Below, one piece after another: positions 48,717-58,304 of a DNA stretch of 64,000 bases (the stretch's first letter is position 1; every line of letters begins with the position of its first letter). This DNA comes from Acinetobacter variabilis. GTDB taxonomy: Bacteria > Pseudomonadota > Gammaproteobacteria > Pseudomonadales > Moraxellaceae. The notes beneath the pieces are model-generated. The model made no database searches, was not told the origin of the DNA, and saw only the letters and a program-made list of their open reading frames with translations. The stretch covers positions 690,641 to 754,640 of the forward strand of contig NZ_KB850113.1 in assembly GCF_000369625.1 (NCBI RefSeq). The letters run 5' to 3'. The translations under genes were made by a program, and so were the position numbers.

Positions 48717-49913
48717 ATGTCACAAGCTGTTTGTATACTGGGTGCTACAGGTTCAATTGGTCAAAGTACTTTAAAAATTTTGCAGCAACATCCTGAAGCT
48801 TACTCGGTTTTCGCTGTGACAGCGCAAAGTCGTATTACTGAGCTGGCAGAAATCTGTCAGCAGTACCGTCCTAAAGTGGCTGTAGTGCCTGCAAATAAAG
48901 TTGATGAGCTTTCTCAGCTGCTACAAGTACAGGGCTTATCAGATATCGAAATTCTTCAGGACGAAGCAGGCTTAATTTCAGTCGCAGAGTATGCGGATGT
49001 TGATATCGTGATGGCAGCAATTGTCGGGGCGGCGGGCCTGCTTCCTACATTGGCTGCAGTCAAAGCGGGTAAGCGTGTCCTATTGGCCAATAAAGAAGCC
49101 TTGGTCATGTCCGGCGACATCATGATGCAAGCTGCGCGAGATTATGGTGCATTATTATTGCCAGTCGACTCTGAACATAATGCGATTTTCCAGTGCCTGC
49201 CTCAAAACTACTTTGATGCCGAACGTAATGGTCAACCTAAGCTCGGTGTTCATCAGATTTTACTGACTGCTTCTGGCGGTCCATTCCTGAATCATTCTCT
49301 TGAGCAATTGCATGATGTGACGCCTGCTCAAGCCTGCAAACATCCAAACTGGTCAATGGGGCAAAAGATTTCTGTAGATTCAGCTACTTTAATGAATAAA
49401 GGGCTGGAACTTATCGAAGCGTGTCATTTGTTTGCAGTTCAAGAACAATTTGTTACAGTTGTTGTCCATCCACAGAGTATTATTCATTCCATGGTGCAAT
49501 ATGTGGACGGGTCGACATTGGCACAAATGGGTAACCCGGATATGGGCACGCCAATTGCACATGCTTTGGCATGGCCACAACGGATCAGTACCCATATCCC
49601 GGCTCTGGATTTGTTTAAGCATTCACAGCTGAATTTCCAGGAACCGGATGTGGTGCGTTTTCCGGCACTGAAATTAGCACGTCAAGCCATGAAGAGTGGT
49701 GGAATTGCGCCTACAATTTTGAATGCGGCCAATGAAATTGCAGTTGCTGCATTTTTAAATCAGCAAATCAGATTTACCCAAATTCCTCAGGTGGTTGAAA
49801 CTGTCCTGAATCAGATGGACAATCAACCAGCACATGATCTGGATACTATTCTGCATGCAGATCACACAGCACGAGGTTTATCACAGCAATATGTTGTGAA
49901 TAAAGGAAGTTAA
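48717..49913 (+). CDS. dxr: 1-deoxy-D-xylulose 5-phosphate reductoisomerase
   Basis: First committed step of the MEP isoprenoid pathway, supplying precursors for UppS upstream in the same operon. The 398 residues comprise an N-terminal NADPH fold ILGATGSIGQSTLKIL, the catalytic metal site VDSEHNAIFQCL, the substrate loop LTASGGPF, the loop HPNWSMGQKISVDSATLMNKGLELIEA, and a C-terminal four-helix domain. Full length. Confidence 0.97.
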   Translation: MSQAVCILGATGSIGQSTLKILQQHPEAYSVFAVTAQSRITELAEICQQYRPKVAVVPANKVDELSQLLQVQGLSDIEILQDEAGLISVAEYADVDIVMAAIVGAAGLLPTLAAVKAGKRVLLANKEALVMSGDIMMQAARDYGALLLPVDSEHNAIFQCLPQNYFDAERNGQPKLGVHQILLTASGGPFLNHSLEQLHDVTPAQACKHPNWSMGQKISVDSATLMNKGLELIEACHLFAVQEQFVTVVVHPQSIIHSMVQYVDGSTLAQMGNPDMGTPIAHALAWPQRISTHIPALDLFKHSQLNFQEPDVVRFPALKLARQAMKSGGIAPTILNAANEIAVAAFLNQQIRFTQIPQVVETVLNQMDNQPAHDLDTILHADHTARGLSQQYVVNKGS

Positions 49914-49916
49914 GAC

Positions 49917-51272
49917 ATGAACGCCTTGTTTATTATTGCAGCCGCAATCCTATTACTCGGTCCCTTAATTGCGATTCACGAGTTTGGTCACTACATTGTG
50001 GCACGTAAACTGGGCGTTAAAGTACTGGTCTATTCCATTGGTTTTGGGCCAACCCTCCTAAAATGGACTTCTAAAAAATCCGGTATCCAATATCAGCTTT
50101 CAGCTTTGCCTTTGGGTGGCTATGTCAAAATGCTAGACGAGCGTGAAGGCAGTGTGGCAGAAGAAGACTTGCCTAAAGCCTTTAACCGTCAGCATCCCTG
50201 GAAACGTATTGCCATCGTTGCTGCGGGTCCTCTCATTAACCTGCTTTTAGCCGTTGTCCTGTTTTGGGTGCTTTTTTTACCTGCACAAGAACAGCTTAAT
50301 ACTCGCGTAGGCAAGGTCTTACCAAACACACCGGCAGCCGCAGTACAGATGCAGCCGGGTGACAAGATTGTCGCTGTAGATGGTGCGCAAGTCGAAACTT
50401 GGGAAAAACTGAGTTATGCCTTGGTGGATCGTGTGGGTGAAACTGGTGTGGTCTCGATTCAGGCAGACCGTGCGGGTGAAAACAAGATATTCCAGTTACC
50501 AATTCAAGACTTTCTTAAAGATCAAAGTCAGTCACCTCTTGATACACTAGGTTTCTTGCCATATCGTCCGGAAATTCCGGCTGTGGTGAGCAAACTGAGT
50601 GAAGATGGTGCAGCCATTCGTCAGGGTCTTAAAGAAGGCGATAAGATTCTGGCCATTGATGGTGTACAGATGAAAGACTGGTTCGATGTGGTACAGGTTG
50701 TACAGGCATCACCAGAAAAATTACTTAAGATAGATGTATTGCGTGGTAACCAGGTGGTACATCTTCAAGTCATGCCGCAAGGCAAACGTGACAATATGGG
50801 GAATGTAACCGGTATGCTCGGAGTTCAAAGTGATCCGGGCAAGGTGACAATTCCTGCTGAATATAAACAGACGATTCACTATACGCCTGTTGAGGCGATG
50901 GTGATGGCCTTTGACAAGACAGCACATCTGTCTTCAATGATTTTGAACTCGATCGTCAAAATGGTACGTGGTCTGATTGGTCTGGATAATCTTTCTGGCC
51001 CGATTACCATTGCCAAAGTGGCGGGACAAAGCGCGGAAATGGGTTGGAAAACTTTTATTTCCTTTATGGCGCTAATGAGTGTAAGTTTAGGGATATTAAA
51101 CTTATTGCCAATCCCAATGCTTGATGGCGGACATCTGGTTTATTATTTTATCGAATTAATTCGTGGTAAACCTGTTTCTGAACAAATACAATTGGTTGGA
51201 TTAAAAATTGGTATGGTACTGCTCGGCAGTATGATGCTTTTGGCATTATTTAATGACTTTATGCGTTTATAA
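49917..51272 (+). CDS. rseP: RIP zinc metalloprotease RseP
   Basis: Site-2 protease of the inner membrane that cleaves anti-sigma factors and signal-peptide remnants. The 451 residues carry the zinc motif HEFGH in the first helix (residues about 22-26), two tandem periplasmic PDZ domains (about 115-280) and the third ligand motif NLLPIPMLDGG near 395-405. Sits 3 bp after dxr and just before bamA, as in other gammaproteobacteria. Confidence 0.96.
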   Translation: MNALFIIAAAILLLGPLIAIHEFGHYIVARKLGVKVLVYSIGFGPTLLKWTSKKSGIQYQLSALPLGGYVKMLDEREGSVAEEDLPKAFNRQHPWKRIAIVAAGPLINLLLAVVLFWVLFLPAQEQLNTRVGKVLPNTPAAAVQMQPGDKIVAVDGAQVETWEKLSYALVDRVGETGVVSIQADRAGENKIFQLPIQDFLKDQSQSPLDTLGFLPYRPEIPAVVSKLSEDGAAIRQGLKEGDKILAIDGVQMKDWFDVVQVVQASPEKLLKIDVLRGNQVVHLQVMPQGKRDNMGNVTGMLGVQSDPGKVTIPAEYKQTIHYTPVEAMVMAFDKTAHLSSMILNSIVKMVRGLIGLDNLSGPITIAKVAGQSAEMGWKTFISFMALMSVSLGILNLLPIPMLDGGHLVYYFIELIRGKPVSEQIQLVGLKIGMVLLGSMMLLALFNDFMRL

Positions 51273-51310
51273 TAACGTAAATGGAATAATTAACAGCGGA
51301 AAAGACTGGC

Positions 51311-53815
51311 ATGCAGCACACACATTTATTTATGCCTTTGGCACTCGTTAGTGCAATGGCAGTAGCACAACAAGTATATGCGGCAGAAGACTTCATTGTA
51401 CAAGATATAAAATTTGATGGATTGGTACGTTTAACTCCAGAAAATGTGTACGGCTTGGTGCCAATCAACAGTGGTGACCGGGTGAATGATCCGATCATTG
51501 CCAATGCGATTCGTAGCTTGTATGCATCTGGACTATTTGATGACATTAAAGCCGTTCAGCAGGGCAATACCTTGGTATTCCAGGTGGTAGAACGTCCGGT
51601 AATTTCAAAAATCGAGCTGAAAGGCAATAAGCTGATTCCGAAGGAAGCGCTGGAAGAAGGCCTGAAAAAAATGGGTCTGGCTGAAGGTGAGGTACTGAAG
51701 AAATCTGCACTGCAAACAGTCGAAACCGAGCTGGAACAGCAATATATGCAGCAAGGTCGTTATGATGCCGATATTACGGTAACAACGACACCGCGACCAA
51801 ACAACCGCGTTGAAGTGCTGATCGATTTTGTTGAAGGTAAAGCCGCTAAAGTTTTTGATATCAATATTATAGGCAATACTGTCTTTAAAGAATCAGATAT
51901 CAAACAGGCATTCGCTGTTAAAGAAAGTGGCTGGAGCTCGGTCATCTCGCGTAATGACCGTTATGCACGTGAAAAAATGGCTGCGAGCCTGGAAGCCTTA
52001 CGTGCGATGTATCTGAACCGCGGTTACATCAACTTCAATATTACCAATTCAAGTCTGAACCTGAGTGAAGATAAAAAGAATGTCTTTATTGAAGTTTCAG
52101 TCAATGAAGGCGAACAGTTTAAGTTTGGACAAACCAAATTCCTGGGTGATGCGCTTTATAAACCTGAAGAGCTACAAGCTTTGCAGTTGTATAAAGAAGG
52201 CGACACCTACTCTCAGGAACGAGTGAATGCGGTTAAACAGTTATTGTTACGTAAATATGGTAATGCTGGCTATTATTATGCTGAAGTAAATGTTGTACCT
52301 CAAATCAATAATGAAACTAAACAGGTTGATCTGAACTACTATATTAATCCAGGTCAACAAGTGACTGTACGTCGGATCAATTTCACAGGTAATTCTAAAA
52401 CTGCCGATGAGGTATTGCGTCGTGAAATGCGCCAGATGGAAAGTGCACTGGCAAGCAATGAGAAGATTGATCTGTCTAAAGTACGTTTAGAACGTACTGG
52501 TTTCTTCAAAACAGTTGATATCAAACCTGTTCGTATTCCAGGATCACCAGATCAAATTGATTTGAATGTGACAGTTGAAGAGCAGCATTCAGGTACAAGT
52601 ACTCTAGCTGTTGGTTTCTCGCAAAGCGGTGGTGTAACGTTCCAGGCTGGATTAAGTCAGACTAACTTCCTGGGTACAGGGAACAGCGTTTCGATTGATC
52701 TGTCACGTTCTGAAACTCAAGATTATTATAACTTGAGTGTAATGGACCCGTACTTCACGATTGATGGTGTACGTCGCGGCTATAATATGTACTACCGTAA
52801 AACCAAGCTGGATGATGACTATAACGTAAACAACTATGTTACAGACAGCTTGGGTGGTGGTATCAACTTTGGTTATCCAATTGATGAGAACCAGAGTATA
52901 AGCCTGGGTCTGAATATAGACCAGACTGAAGTGACCACAGGGCCATATGTATCTACATATGTGGCTGACTATTTGGAACGTAATGGTGGTAAAGAAACCA
53001 AGCGTGGTGACTTCTGTCCAGGTCAGGTTGAATCTGCAACAGGCAACTGTGTAGATGCAAATGGTGCTCCACTTGATACTATTTCATATGGTCAAGAGTT
53101 TAAGGGTGATTTCTTGACCTATAACCTGAATCTGGGTTGGTCTTATAATACTTTGAACCGTCCAATGTTCCCGACCACAGGTATGTCACATCGTGTCAAT
53201 GCAGAAATTGCTTTGCCAGGTAGCGATGTGGAATATCAAAAGCTCACTTATGACGCTCAGGCTTTCTTCCCATTAGGCAAAGATTTTGTTCTGCGTGGAT
53301 ATGGTAAGTTGGGCTATGGTAATGACTTGCCTTTCTATAAGAACTTCTATGCCGGTGGTTATGGTTCAGTACGTGGTTATGAAAACAGTACCTTAGGTCC
53401 TAAATATCCAGGCGTATATTTCTCTGACATCGGCCGAACTGATCCATCCCCAGAAGAAGTGGGCGGTAATGCTTTAGTTCAGTTTGGTACTGAGTTGGTT
53501 CTGCCTGTTCCATTTAAGGGAGATTGGGCGCGTCAGGTTCGTCCGGTACTCTTTGCTGAAGGTGCTCAAGTATTTGATACTCAGTGTGATGTATCTAATG
53601 ATAATATTTTCGTGAATGGCAGCTCGGTGAGTGGTAAACAGTACTGTAAAGATAACTTTGGTTTCGATGCAGGCAATATGCGTTATAGCGTAGGTGCTGG
53701 TTTCACCTGGATTACCATGATTGGTCCATTATCACTGAGCTATGCATACCCGTTGAATGATAAAGACGGTGATGAAACTCAAAATGTTCAGTTCGAAATT
53801 GGACGTACTTTCTAA
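51311..53815 (+). CDS. bamA: Outer membrane protein assembly factor BamA
   Basis: Core of the BAM complex that inserts beta-barrel proteins into the outer membrane. The 834 residues include a signal peptide (about 1-24), five POTRA domains (from DFIVQDIKFDGLVRLTPENVYGL through the fifth, QQVTVRRINFTGNSKTADEVLRREMRQMESA), and a 16-strand barrel. The conserved RGY motif of loop 6 is in GSVRGYENSTLGP. It ends in Phe (FEIGRTF), the usual barrel C-terminal signal. A hairpin with a T run separates it from skp. Confidence 0.97.
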   Translation: MQHTHLFMPLALVSAMAVAQQVYAAEDFIVQDIKFDGLVRLTPENVYGLVPINSGDRVNDPIIANAIRSLYASGLFDDIKAVQQGNTLVFQVVERPVISKIELKGNKLIPKEALEEGLKKMGLAEGEVLKKSALQTVETELEQQYMQQGRYDADITVTTTPRPNNRVEVLIDFVEGKAAKVFDINIIGNTVFKESDIKQAFAVKESGWSSVISRNDRYAREKMAASLEALRAMYLNRGYINFNITNSSLNLSEDKKNVFIEVSVNEGEQFKFGQTKFLGDALYKPEELQALQLYKEGDTYSQERVNAVKQLLLRKYGNAGYYYAEVNVVPQINNETKQVDLNYYINPGQQVTVRRINFTGNSKTADEVLRREMRQMESALASNEKIDLSKVRLERTGFFKTVDIKPVRIPGSPDQIDLNVTVEEQHSGTSTLAVGFSQSGGVTFQAGLSQTNFLGTGNSVSIDLSRSETQDYYNLSVMDPYFTIDGVRRGYNMYYRKTKLDDDYNVNNYVTDSLGGGINFGYPIDENQSISLGLNIDQTEVTTGPYVSTYVADYLERNGGKETKRGDFCPGQVESATGNCVDANGAPLDTISYGQEFKGDFLTYNLNLGWSYNTLNRPMFPTTGMSHRVNAEIALPGSDVEYQKLTYDAQAFFPLGKDFVLRGYGKLGYGNDLPFYKNFYAGGYGSVRGYENSTLGPKYPGVYFSDIGRTDPSPEEVGGNALVQFGTELVLPVPFKGDWARQVRPVLFAEGAQVFDTQCDVSNDNIFVNGSSVSGKQYCKDNFGFDAGNMRYSVGAGFTWITMIGPLSLSYAYPLNDKDGDETQNVQFEIGRTF

Positions 53816-53836
53816 GAAGACTTTGATCTTAAATAC

Positions 53837-53881
53837 AAATTTTGCTCATGAAGCCATCAGGTTTTGTGAGCAAAATTTTTT
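53837..53881 (+). terminator. Hairpin terminator/attenuator between bamA and skp
   Basis: AAATTTTGCTCA (53837-53848) and TGAGCAAAATTT (53867-53878) form a 12-bp stem with an 18-nt loop, followed by TTT. It ends just before the skp ribosome-binding region, so partial read-through would set expression of skp-lpxD-fabZ-lpxA. Confidence 0.7.
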
Positions 53882-53895
53882 GAATGGGTAAAAAC

Positions 53896-54387
53896 ATGAA
53901 AAAAATGATGATGGCAATGGGTATTGCTTTAGCGGGTTTAACTTCATTGTCACATGCGGATGATTATGGGATCGTTGATCTGGAAAAAGTAGTACAAAAC
54001 AGTACTTATTTAAAGCAGCAAAATGCCACTCTGGAAAATGAAATCAAGCCGCAAACTGCCCAGATTGCACAGTTTCAAAAAGACCTTGCTGCAATCAAGC
54101 AAAAAGGCCAGACTGCAAAAACACAGGCAGAACGTGAAAAAATAGCTAAAGAATTTGAAGGGAAAGCGACTCAACTGGCAGGTGTACAGCAACAGGTACA
54201 GGCAACTGTACAAACGCGCATGCAAAGTGTAAATAAGGCTTTTGAAGGGAATTTGAAGCGTGCTGCTGAACAATTGCGCCAAGAAAACAAGCTAGATGTG
54301 GTTTTAAATAAAAATTCCGTACTTGCTTATGACGCGAAGTATGATTTAACTGATAAAATGATTCAAAAGGTTAATGCAATTAAATAA
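53896..54387 (+). CDS. skp: OmpH/Skp-family periplasmic chaperone
   Basis: Holds unfolded outer-membrane proteins in the periplasm and hands them to BamA. About 163 residues: signal peptide MKKMMMAMGIALAGLTSLSHA, a short beta segment DYGIVDLEKVVQNSTY, then a long charged coiled-coil (about 35-130, Gln/Lys/Ala rich) forming the tentacles. The start is taken at ATG 53896, because this gives the best signal peptide and has GGGT upstream. An in-frame ATG at 53884 is possible. lpxD follows 3 bp later. Confidence 0.9.
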   Translation: MKKMMMAMGIALAGLTSLSHADDYGIVDLEKVVQNSTYLKQQNATLENEIKPQTAQIAQFQKDLAAIKQKGQTAKTQAEREKIAKEFEGKATQLAGVQQQVQATVQTRMQSVNKAFEGNLKRAAEQLRQENKLDVVLNKNSVLAYDAKYDLTDKMIQKVNAIK

Positions 54388-54390
54388 TCG

Positions 54391-55461
54391 ATGAATCATC
54401 AAAAACTTCAGTTAGCTGACCTCGCTCGTCTTGTCCAAGGTGAGTATGTAGGTCAGGCGGATTTATGTTTGAGAGGTTTGGCAAGTCTTGAAAATGCAAC
54501 CTCTCATGACCTTGCATTTGTCAATGCAGATAAATATCTGGAACAGGCAGCTCAGAGTAAGGCAGGTGCTTTAATTGTGACTGCTGAATTAAAAGAGCAG
54601 CTAATTTCCCAGCAGAACTTCATTGTCGTTGCCAATCCTTATCTGGCTTTTGCAATTCTGACTCACGTTTTTGAGAAAAAGCATACGACTCAGGGAATTG
54701 AAAGTACCGCACAAATTCATCCATCTGCCATCATTGCTGACAGCGCCTATATTGGCCATTATGCCGTCATTGGTGAGAATTGTGTGGTGGGTGAAAATAC
54801 CATTATCCAGTCACACGTTCAGATTGACGACCAGGTTGAAATTGGTCGGGACTGTTTTATTGATGCACATGTGACTTTAACAGGTGCTACAAAAATTGGT
54901 AATCGTGTTCGTATCCATGCCAATACCGTGATTGGTAGTGAAGGTTTTGGTTTCGCACCTTATCAAGGTAAATGGCATCGGATTGCCCAGTTGGGTTCAG
55001 TCCGTATTGCAGATGATGTCCGGATCGGCTCAAACTGTAGTATTGACCGGGGTGCACTGGATGACACAATTCTGGAACAAGGTGTCATTATTGATAATCT
55101 TGTGCAAATCGCCCATAACGTCAAGATTGGTGAAAATACTGCGATTGCAGCCAAATGCGGGATTGCCGGTAGTACCACGATTGGCAAAAACTGTATTCTC
55201 GCGGGGGCCTGTGGGGTAGCAGGACACCTACATATCACCGATAATGTGACCTTGACAGGAATGTCAATGGTGACAAATAACATTACTGAAGAAGGTACTT
55301 ATTCTTCAGGCATGGGATTGTTGCCAAATCAGCAATGGAAACGCACAGTGGTTCGCTTAAGACAATTAGCAGATGTGCCATTGACCCAGTTGGTAAAACG
55401 ATTGGATCATATGCAATCTCAAATTGAGTCCATTGAATCAACATTTAAGTTGCGTAAATAA
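54391..55461 (+). CDS. lpxD: UDP-3-O-(3-hydroxyacyl)glucosamine N-acyltransferase
   Basis: Adds the N-linked acyl chain in lipid A synthesis. The 356 residues comprise an N-terminal uridine-binding domain (about 1-100), a left-handed beta-helix of hexapeptide repeats (about 105-290, e.g. [28 protein letters not shown]) with the catalytic His in [26 protein letters not shown], and a C-terminal helix. Member of the skp-lpxD-fabZ-lpxA operon. Confidence 0.97.
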   Translation: MNHQKLQLADLARLVQGEYVGQADLCLRGLASLENATSHDLAFVNADKYLEQAAQSKAGALIVTAELKEQLISQQNFIVVANPYLAFAILTHVFEKKHTTQGIESTAQIHPSAIIADSAYIGHYAVIGENCVVGENTIIQSHVQIDDQVEIGRDCFIDAHVTLTGATKIGNRVRIHANTVIGSEGFGFAPYQGKWHRIAQLGSVRIADDVRIGSNCSIDRGALDDTILEQGVIIDNLVQIAHNVKIGENTAIAAKCGIAGSTTIGKNCILAGACGVAGHLHITDNVTLTGMSMVTNNITEEGTYSSGMGLLPNQQWKRTVVRLRQLADVPLTQLVKRLDHMQSQIESIESTFKLRK

Positions 55462-55463
55462 TT

Positions 55464-55952
55464 ATGATGACAGAGTCGAATTTGCCTACATTCACGAAGC
55501 CTGAATTGCCAATGAATATTCAAAAGATTCGTGAATATTTGCCCCATCGCTATCCATTTCTGCTGGTAGATCGCGTTGTCGATATTACCGAAAATGGCAT
55601 TGTTGGTTATAAAAACGTCTCAATTAATGAAGAGTTTCTGCAAGGCCATTTTCCGAACTATCCAATCATGCCAGGCGTATTGATTGTCGAGGCATTAGCA
55701 CAGATCTCAGGTATCCTTGGTTTTGTCAGGAATAATGAAACTCCAAAAGAAGGTTCATTATTCCTTTTTGCTGGCGCTGAAAAGGTTCGATTTAAAAAAC
55801 AAGTGGTTGCTGGCGACCAATTAGTACTTAAATCTGAATTAGTGATGCAAAAACGTGGCATTTATAAATATAATTGTATTGCCACAGTAGATGGCATTGT
55901 CGCAACAACCGCGGAAATTATGGTTTCCCATCTGAAAGTCGAGCAGGCATGA
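55464..55952 (+). CDS. fabZ: 3-hydroxyacyl-ACP dehydratase FabZ
   Basis: Dehydrates 3-hydroxyacyl-ACP in fatty acid synthesis and so competes with LpxA and LpxD for the same substrate. The 162-residue hot-dog protein has YLPHRYPFLLVDRV, the active-site His in GHFPNYPIMPGVLIVEALAQ (with Glu), and FLFAGAEKVRFKKQVVAGDQL. Two adjacent ATGs (55464, 55467) are both possible starts. The stop overlaps the lpxA ATG (ATGA). Confidence 0.96.
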   Translation: MMTESNLPTFTKPELPMNIQKIREYLPHRYPFLLVDRVVDITENGIVGYKNVSINEEFLQGHFPNYPIMPGVLIVEALAQISGILGFVRNNETPKEGSLFLFAGAEKVRFKKQVVAGDQLVLKSELVMQKRGIYKYNCIATVDGIVATTAEIMVSHLKVEQA

Positions 55953-56737
55953 GCAATAATCCCCTAATTCATCCAACTGCCATCATTGACGCATCTGCAG
56001 TAATTGCTGCAGATGTACAGATTGGCCCTTATTGTATTATTGGGCCAAATGTCACGATTGGTGCTGGTACCAAACTGCATTCACATGTCGTGGTAGGTGG
56101 TTTCACACGTATTGGTGAACATAATGAAATTTTTCAGTTCGCCAGTGTTGGTGAAGTCTGCCAAGATCTGAAATATGCAGGTGAGGAAACCTGGCTGGAA
56201 ATTGGTGATTATAATAAGATTCGTGAACACTGCAGTCTGCACCGTGGTACGGTTCAGGACAAAGGTATTACCAAGATTGGCAGTCATAACCTGTTAATGG
56301 TAAATACGCATATTGCACATGACTGTATGGTTGGTGATCATAACATTTTTGCAAATAATGTCGGTGTGGCGGGTCACGTACACGTAGGCGATTATGTCGT
56401 GATTGGTGGTAACTCAGGTATTCACCAGTTCTGTAAAATTGACTCTTACAGCATGATTGGTGGTGCTTCACTGATTCTGAAAGATGTTCCTGCCTATGTG
56501 ATGGTATCGGGTAACCCGGCCCATGCATTTGCCATGAATATTGAAGGCATGCGTCGTAAAGGCTGGTCAAAAGACGTGATTAATGGTTTACGTGAATCCT
56601 TTAAGCTGATTTATAAATCTGGCTTAACGACTCAGGAAGCTATTGAGAAAATCCGTAACGAGATTCTTCCAGAAGTTTCTGAAGCCCAACGTCTGATTGA
56701 TTCACTTGAACAATCAAAGCGTGGCATTGTGCGTTAA
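55949..56737 (+). CDS. lpxA: UDP-N-acetylglucosamine O-acyltransferase
   Basis: First step of lipid A synthesis. It has 262 residues, the canonical length. The beta-helix runs from IHPTAIIDASAVIAADVQIGPYCIIGP to about residue 190, with catalytic His in NTHIAHDC and the substrate region GGNSGIHQFCKIDSYSMIGG. A C-terminal helical domain ends SKRGIVR. The start at 55949 overlaps the fabZ stop; the frame's longer reading from 55874 lies inside fabZ and is not used. In many gammaproteobacteria lpxB follows; here a terminator and a convergent cpoB-like gene follow. Confidence 0.97.
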   Translation: MSNNPLIHPTAIIDASAVIAADVQIGPYCIIGPNVTIGAGTKLHSHVVVGGFTRIGEHNEIFQFASVGEVCQDLKYAGEETWLEIGDYNKIREHCSLHRGTVQDKGITKIGSHNLLMVNTHIAHDCMVGDHNIFANNVGVAGHVHVGDYVVIGGNSGIHQFCKIDSYSMIGGASLILKDVPAYVMVSGNPAHAFAMNIEGMRRKGWSKDVINGLRESFKLIYKSGLTTQEAIEKIRNEILPEVSEAQRLIDSLEQSKRGIVR

Positions 56738-56760
56738 GTTATAGAAGTGAAGTTGGAATT

Positions 56761-56789
56761 AAAAAAGACACCTGCATGGTGTCTTTTTT
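56761..56789. terminator. Bidirectional terminator between lpxA and cpoB-like gene
   Basis: AAAAAAGACACC / GGTGTCTTTTTT with loop TGCAT serves both converging genes. Confidence 0.9.
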
Positions 56790-56807
56790 ATTTTGAGGCT
56801 TTATATT

Positions 56808-57611
56808 TTACTTAAGAAATTTAACTTCTTCAGCTTTCGGATAGTTCTTGAGTAGTTTCGCTTTATATTGCGAAGCAAGAGTAGCATTCTTTTCTACATC
56901 CTTACTAATATTATAAAGCTGATAAACGGCAGTAGAGGCTTTTGCAGAATTCGGATAGCGGTCAACCACAATCAGATAATTCTTCTTTGCTTCATTAAAA
57001 TTCGGTGGATCAATGGACAGGTTGAATTCGGCTAACCAGAAGTGAGCATTGCTGATATAGACGCTATTTGGGTTATTCTTGATGAAATTCTGCATGGGCG
57101 CAATGGCTTTAGCTGCACCACCATTTTTATAGGCATCCAGTGCAATAGTATAAGCCGCTTTTTCCTGCTCACTCGACTGTTGCGTTGTGGATGCCTGATT
57201 AGTCGCTACTGGAGCATTAGAGCTTAAACTGGGAGAAATATCCTGTTGGTTATCCTCCGCGGGAGTATCTTCAGCAGGTTCAATTTTTTGCTGCAACAGT
57301 TCAAGACGTTGATCCAGATCGGCATAGCGGTTGGTTAATTCGCTTTTTAATCTCTCGATCTCATTTTCTTGTTCTTCGATTTTTCCACGTAAACTGCGTA
57401 GATCATTTTCAAGCTGCTGGTTTTTTTGCATGAGCTGCCAACTGGTATTGGTCTGAGGTGCATCTGCACCTGTAGCAATGGCAGATTGAGAGCTGATATT
57501 ATTTGATTGAGCACCTTGGCTGAGTCCACGTGATTCGATAGGAATCGCAGCAAAAAGAGAGGTTGTACAGAGTGCAGTGAGGGCACACAATACCTGTTTC
57601 TTAAACATCAT
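56808..57611 (-). CDS. YbgF/CpoB-like periplasmic TPR protein
   Basis: 267 residues. Signal peptide (KKQVLCALTALCTTSLFA), then a coiled-coil segment (about 60-105, NQQLENDLRSLRGKIEEQENEIERLKSELTNRYADLDQRLELLQQKIEP) like the trimerisation region of CpoB/YbgF. A Thr/Gln/Asn linker follows, then C-terminal TPR repeats (about 150-265: AYTIALDAYKNGGAAKAIAPMQNFIKNNPNSVYISNAHFWLAEFNL). CpoB coordinates outer-membrane constriction with septal peptidoglycan synthesis, normally from the tol-pal operon. Here no tol-pal genes are adjacent, so it may be a paralogue or a relocated gene. Confidence 0.8.
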   Translation of the reverse strand: MMFKKQVLCALTALCTTSLFAAIPIESRGLSQGAQSNNISSQSAIATGADAPQTNTSWQLMQKNQQLENDLRSLRGKIEEQENEIERLKSELTNRYADLDQRLELLQQKIEPAEDTPAEDNQQDISPSLSSNAPVATNQASTTQQSSEQEKAAYTIALDAYKNGGAAKAIAPMQNFIKNNPNSVYISNAHFWLAEFNLSIDPPNFNEAKKNYLIVVDRYPNSAKASTAVYQLYNISKDVEKNATLASQYKAKLLKNYPKAEEVKFLK

Positions 57612-57858
57612 ATAAGTTCCATGATTTTTGGCGAGATTATGTATCCGCAGCTCATTTATTCTAAAAGAGATAACCCGTTTAATAGCTTCACATTTAAAAC
57701 GGCATTTTTAGAAATTGCAACAAGGTTTTACAAAGATCATGTGAATTTCGATATTCATGAATTAATTGTGAAGAATATTAAAAAACCAGCATCTTGGGGC
57801 ATATTGTTTTTAAAATAATCAAACGGATAGCTTATGCCGAAAATTTGAAATACAGCCC

Positions 57859-57886
57859 TTGCAACTTCAGTAAAAATCTCTATACT
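57859..57886 (+). promoter_or_regulatory. Promoter of 4.5S RNA
   Basis: TTGCAA (57859-57864) and TATACT (57881-57886) are 16 bp apart, 13 bp before the RNA. No gene is supported in the upstream gap 57612-57858. Confidence 0.7.
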
Positions 57887-57899
57887 CTGTTTCTGTAAT

Positions 57900-58012
<113 letters not shown>

Positions 58013-58304
58013 AGATTTATAATTATAAAATTTCTCTATTCTCTCTTTATTTTTAAATCTTAATCTTCATTATTTTCCCTTTCTTTAATGTTTACTTTTA
58101 AATTTCTATCTAATGCCACTTCCTTGGATACTTGAATTGTTTGGAACATTAAAATTCAATCATGAAAATAGATTATCTTAATTTGAGCTTTTGAAAGCTT
58201 TTTGCTGTTTGAGATTAATTGTAATAAGGGAAACTATTTAAGCAGGATGGCTAAGAGGAAAATAAAAAATAGCCTAAGCATATTTTTTCACAAATACAAA
58301 AGAA

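Noticed and set aside
57621..57818. Open frame of 65 codons between the cpoB-like gene and the 4.5S RNA
   Set aside because: It has no convincing ribosome-binding site, overlaps the cpoB upstream region and shows no recognisable domain; kept as empty intergenic sequence.
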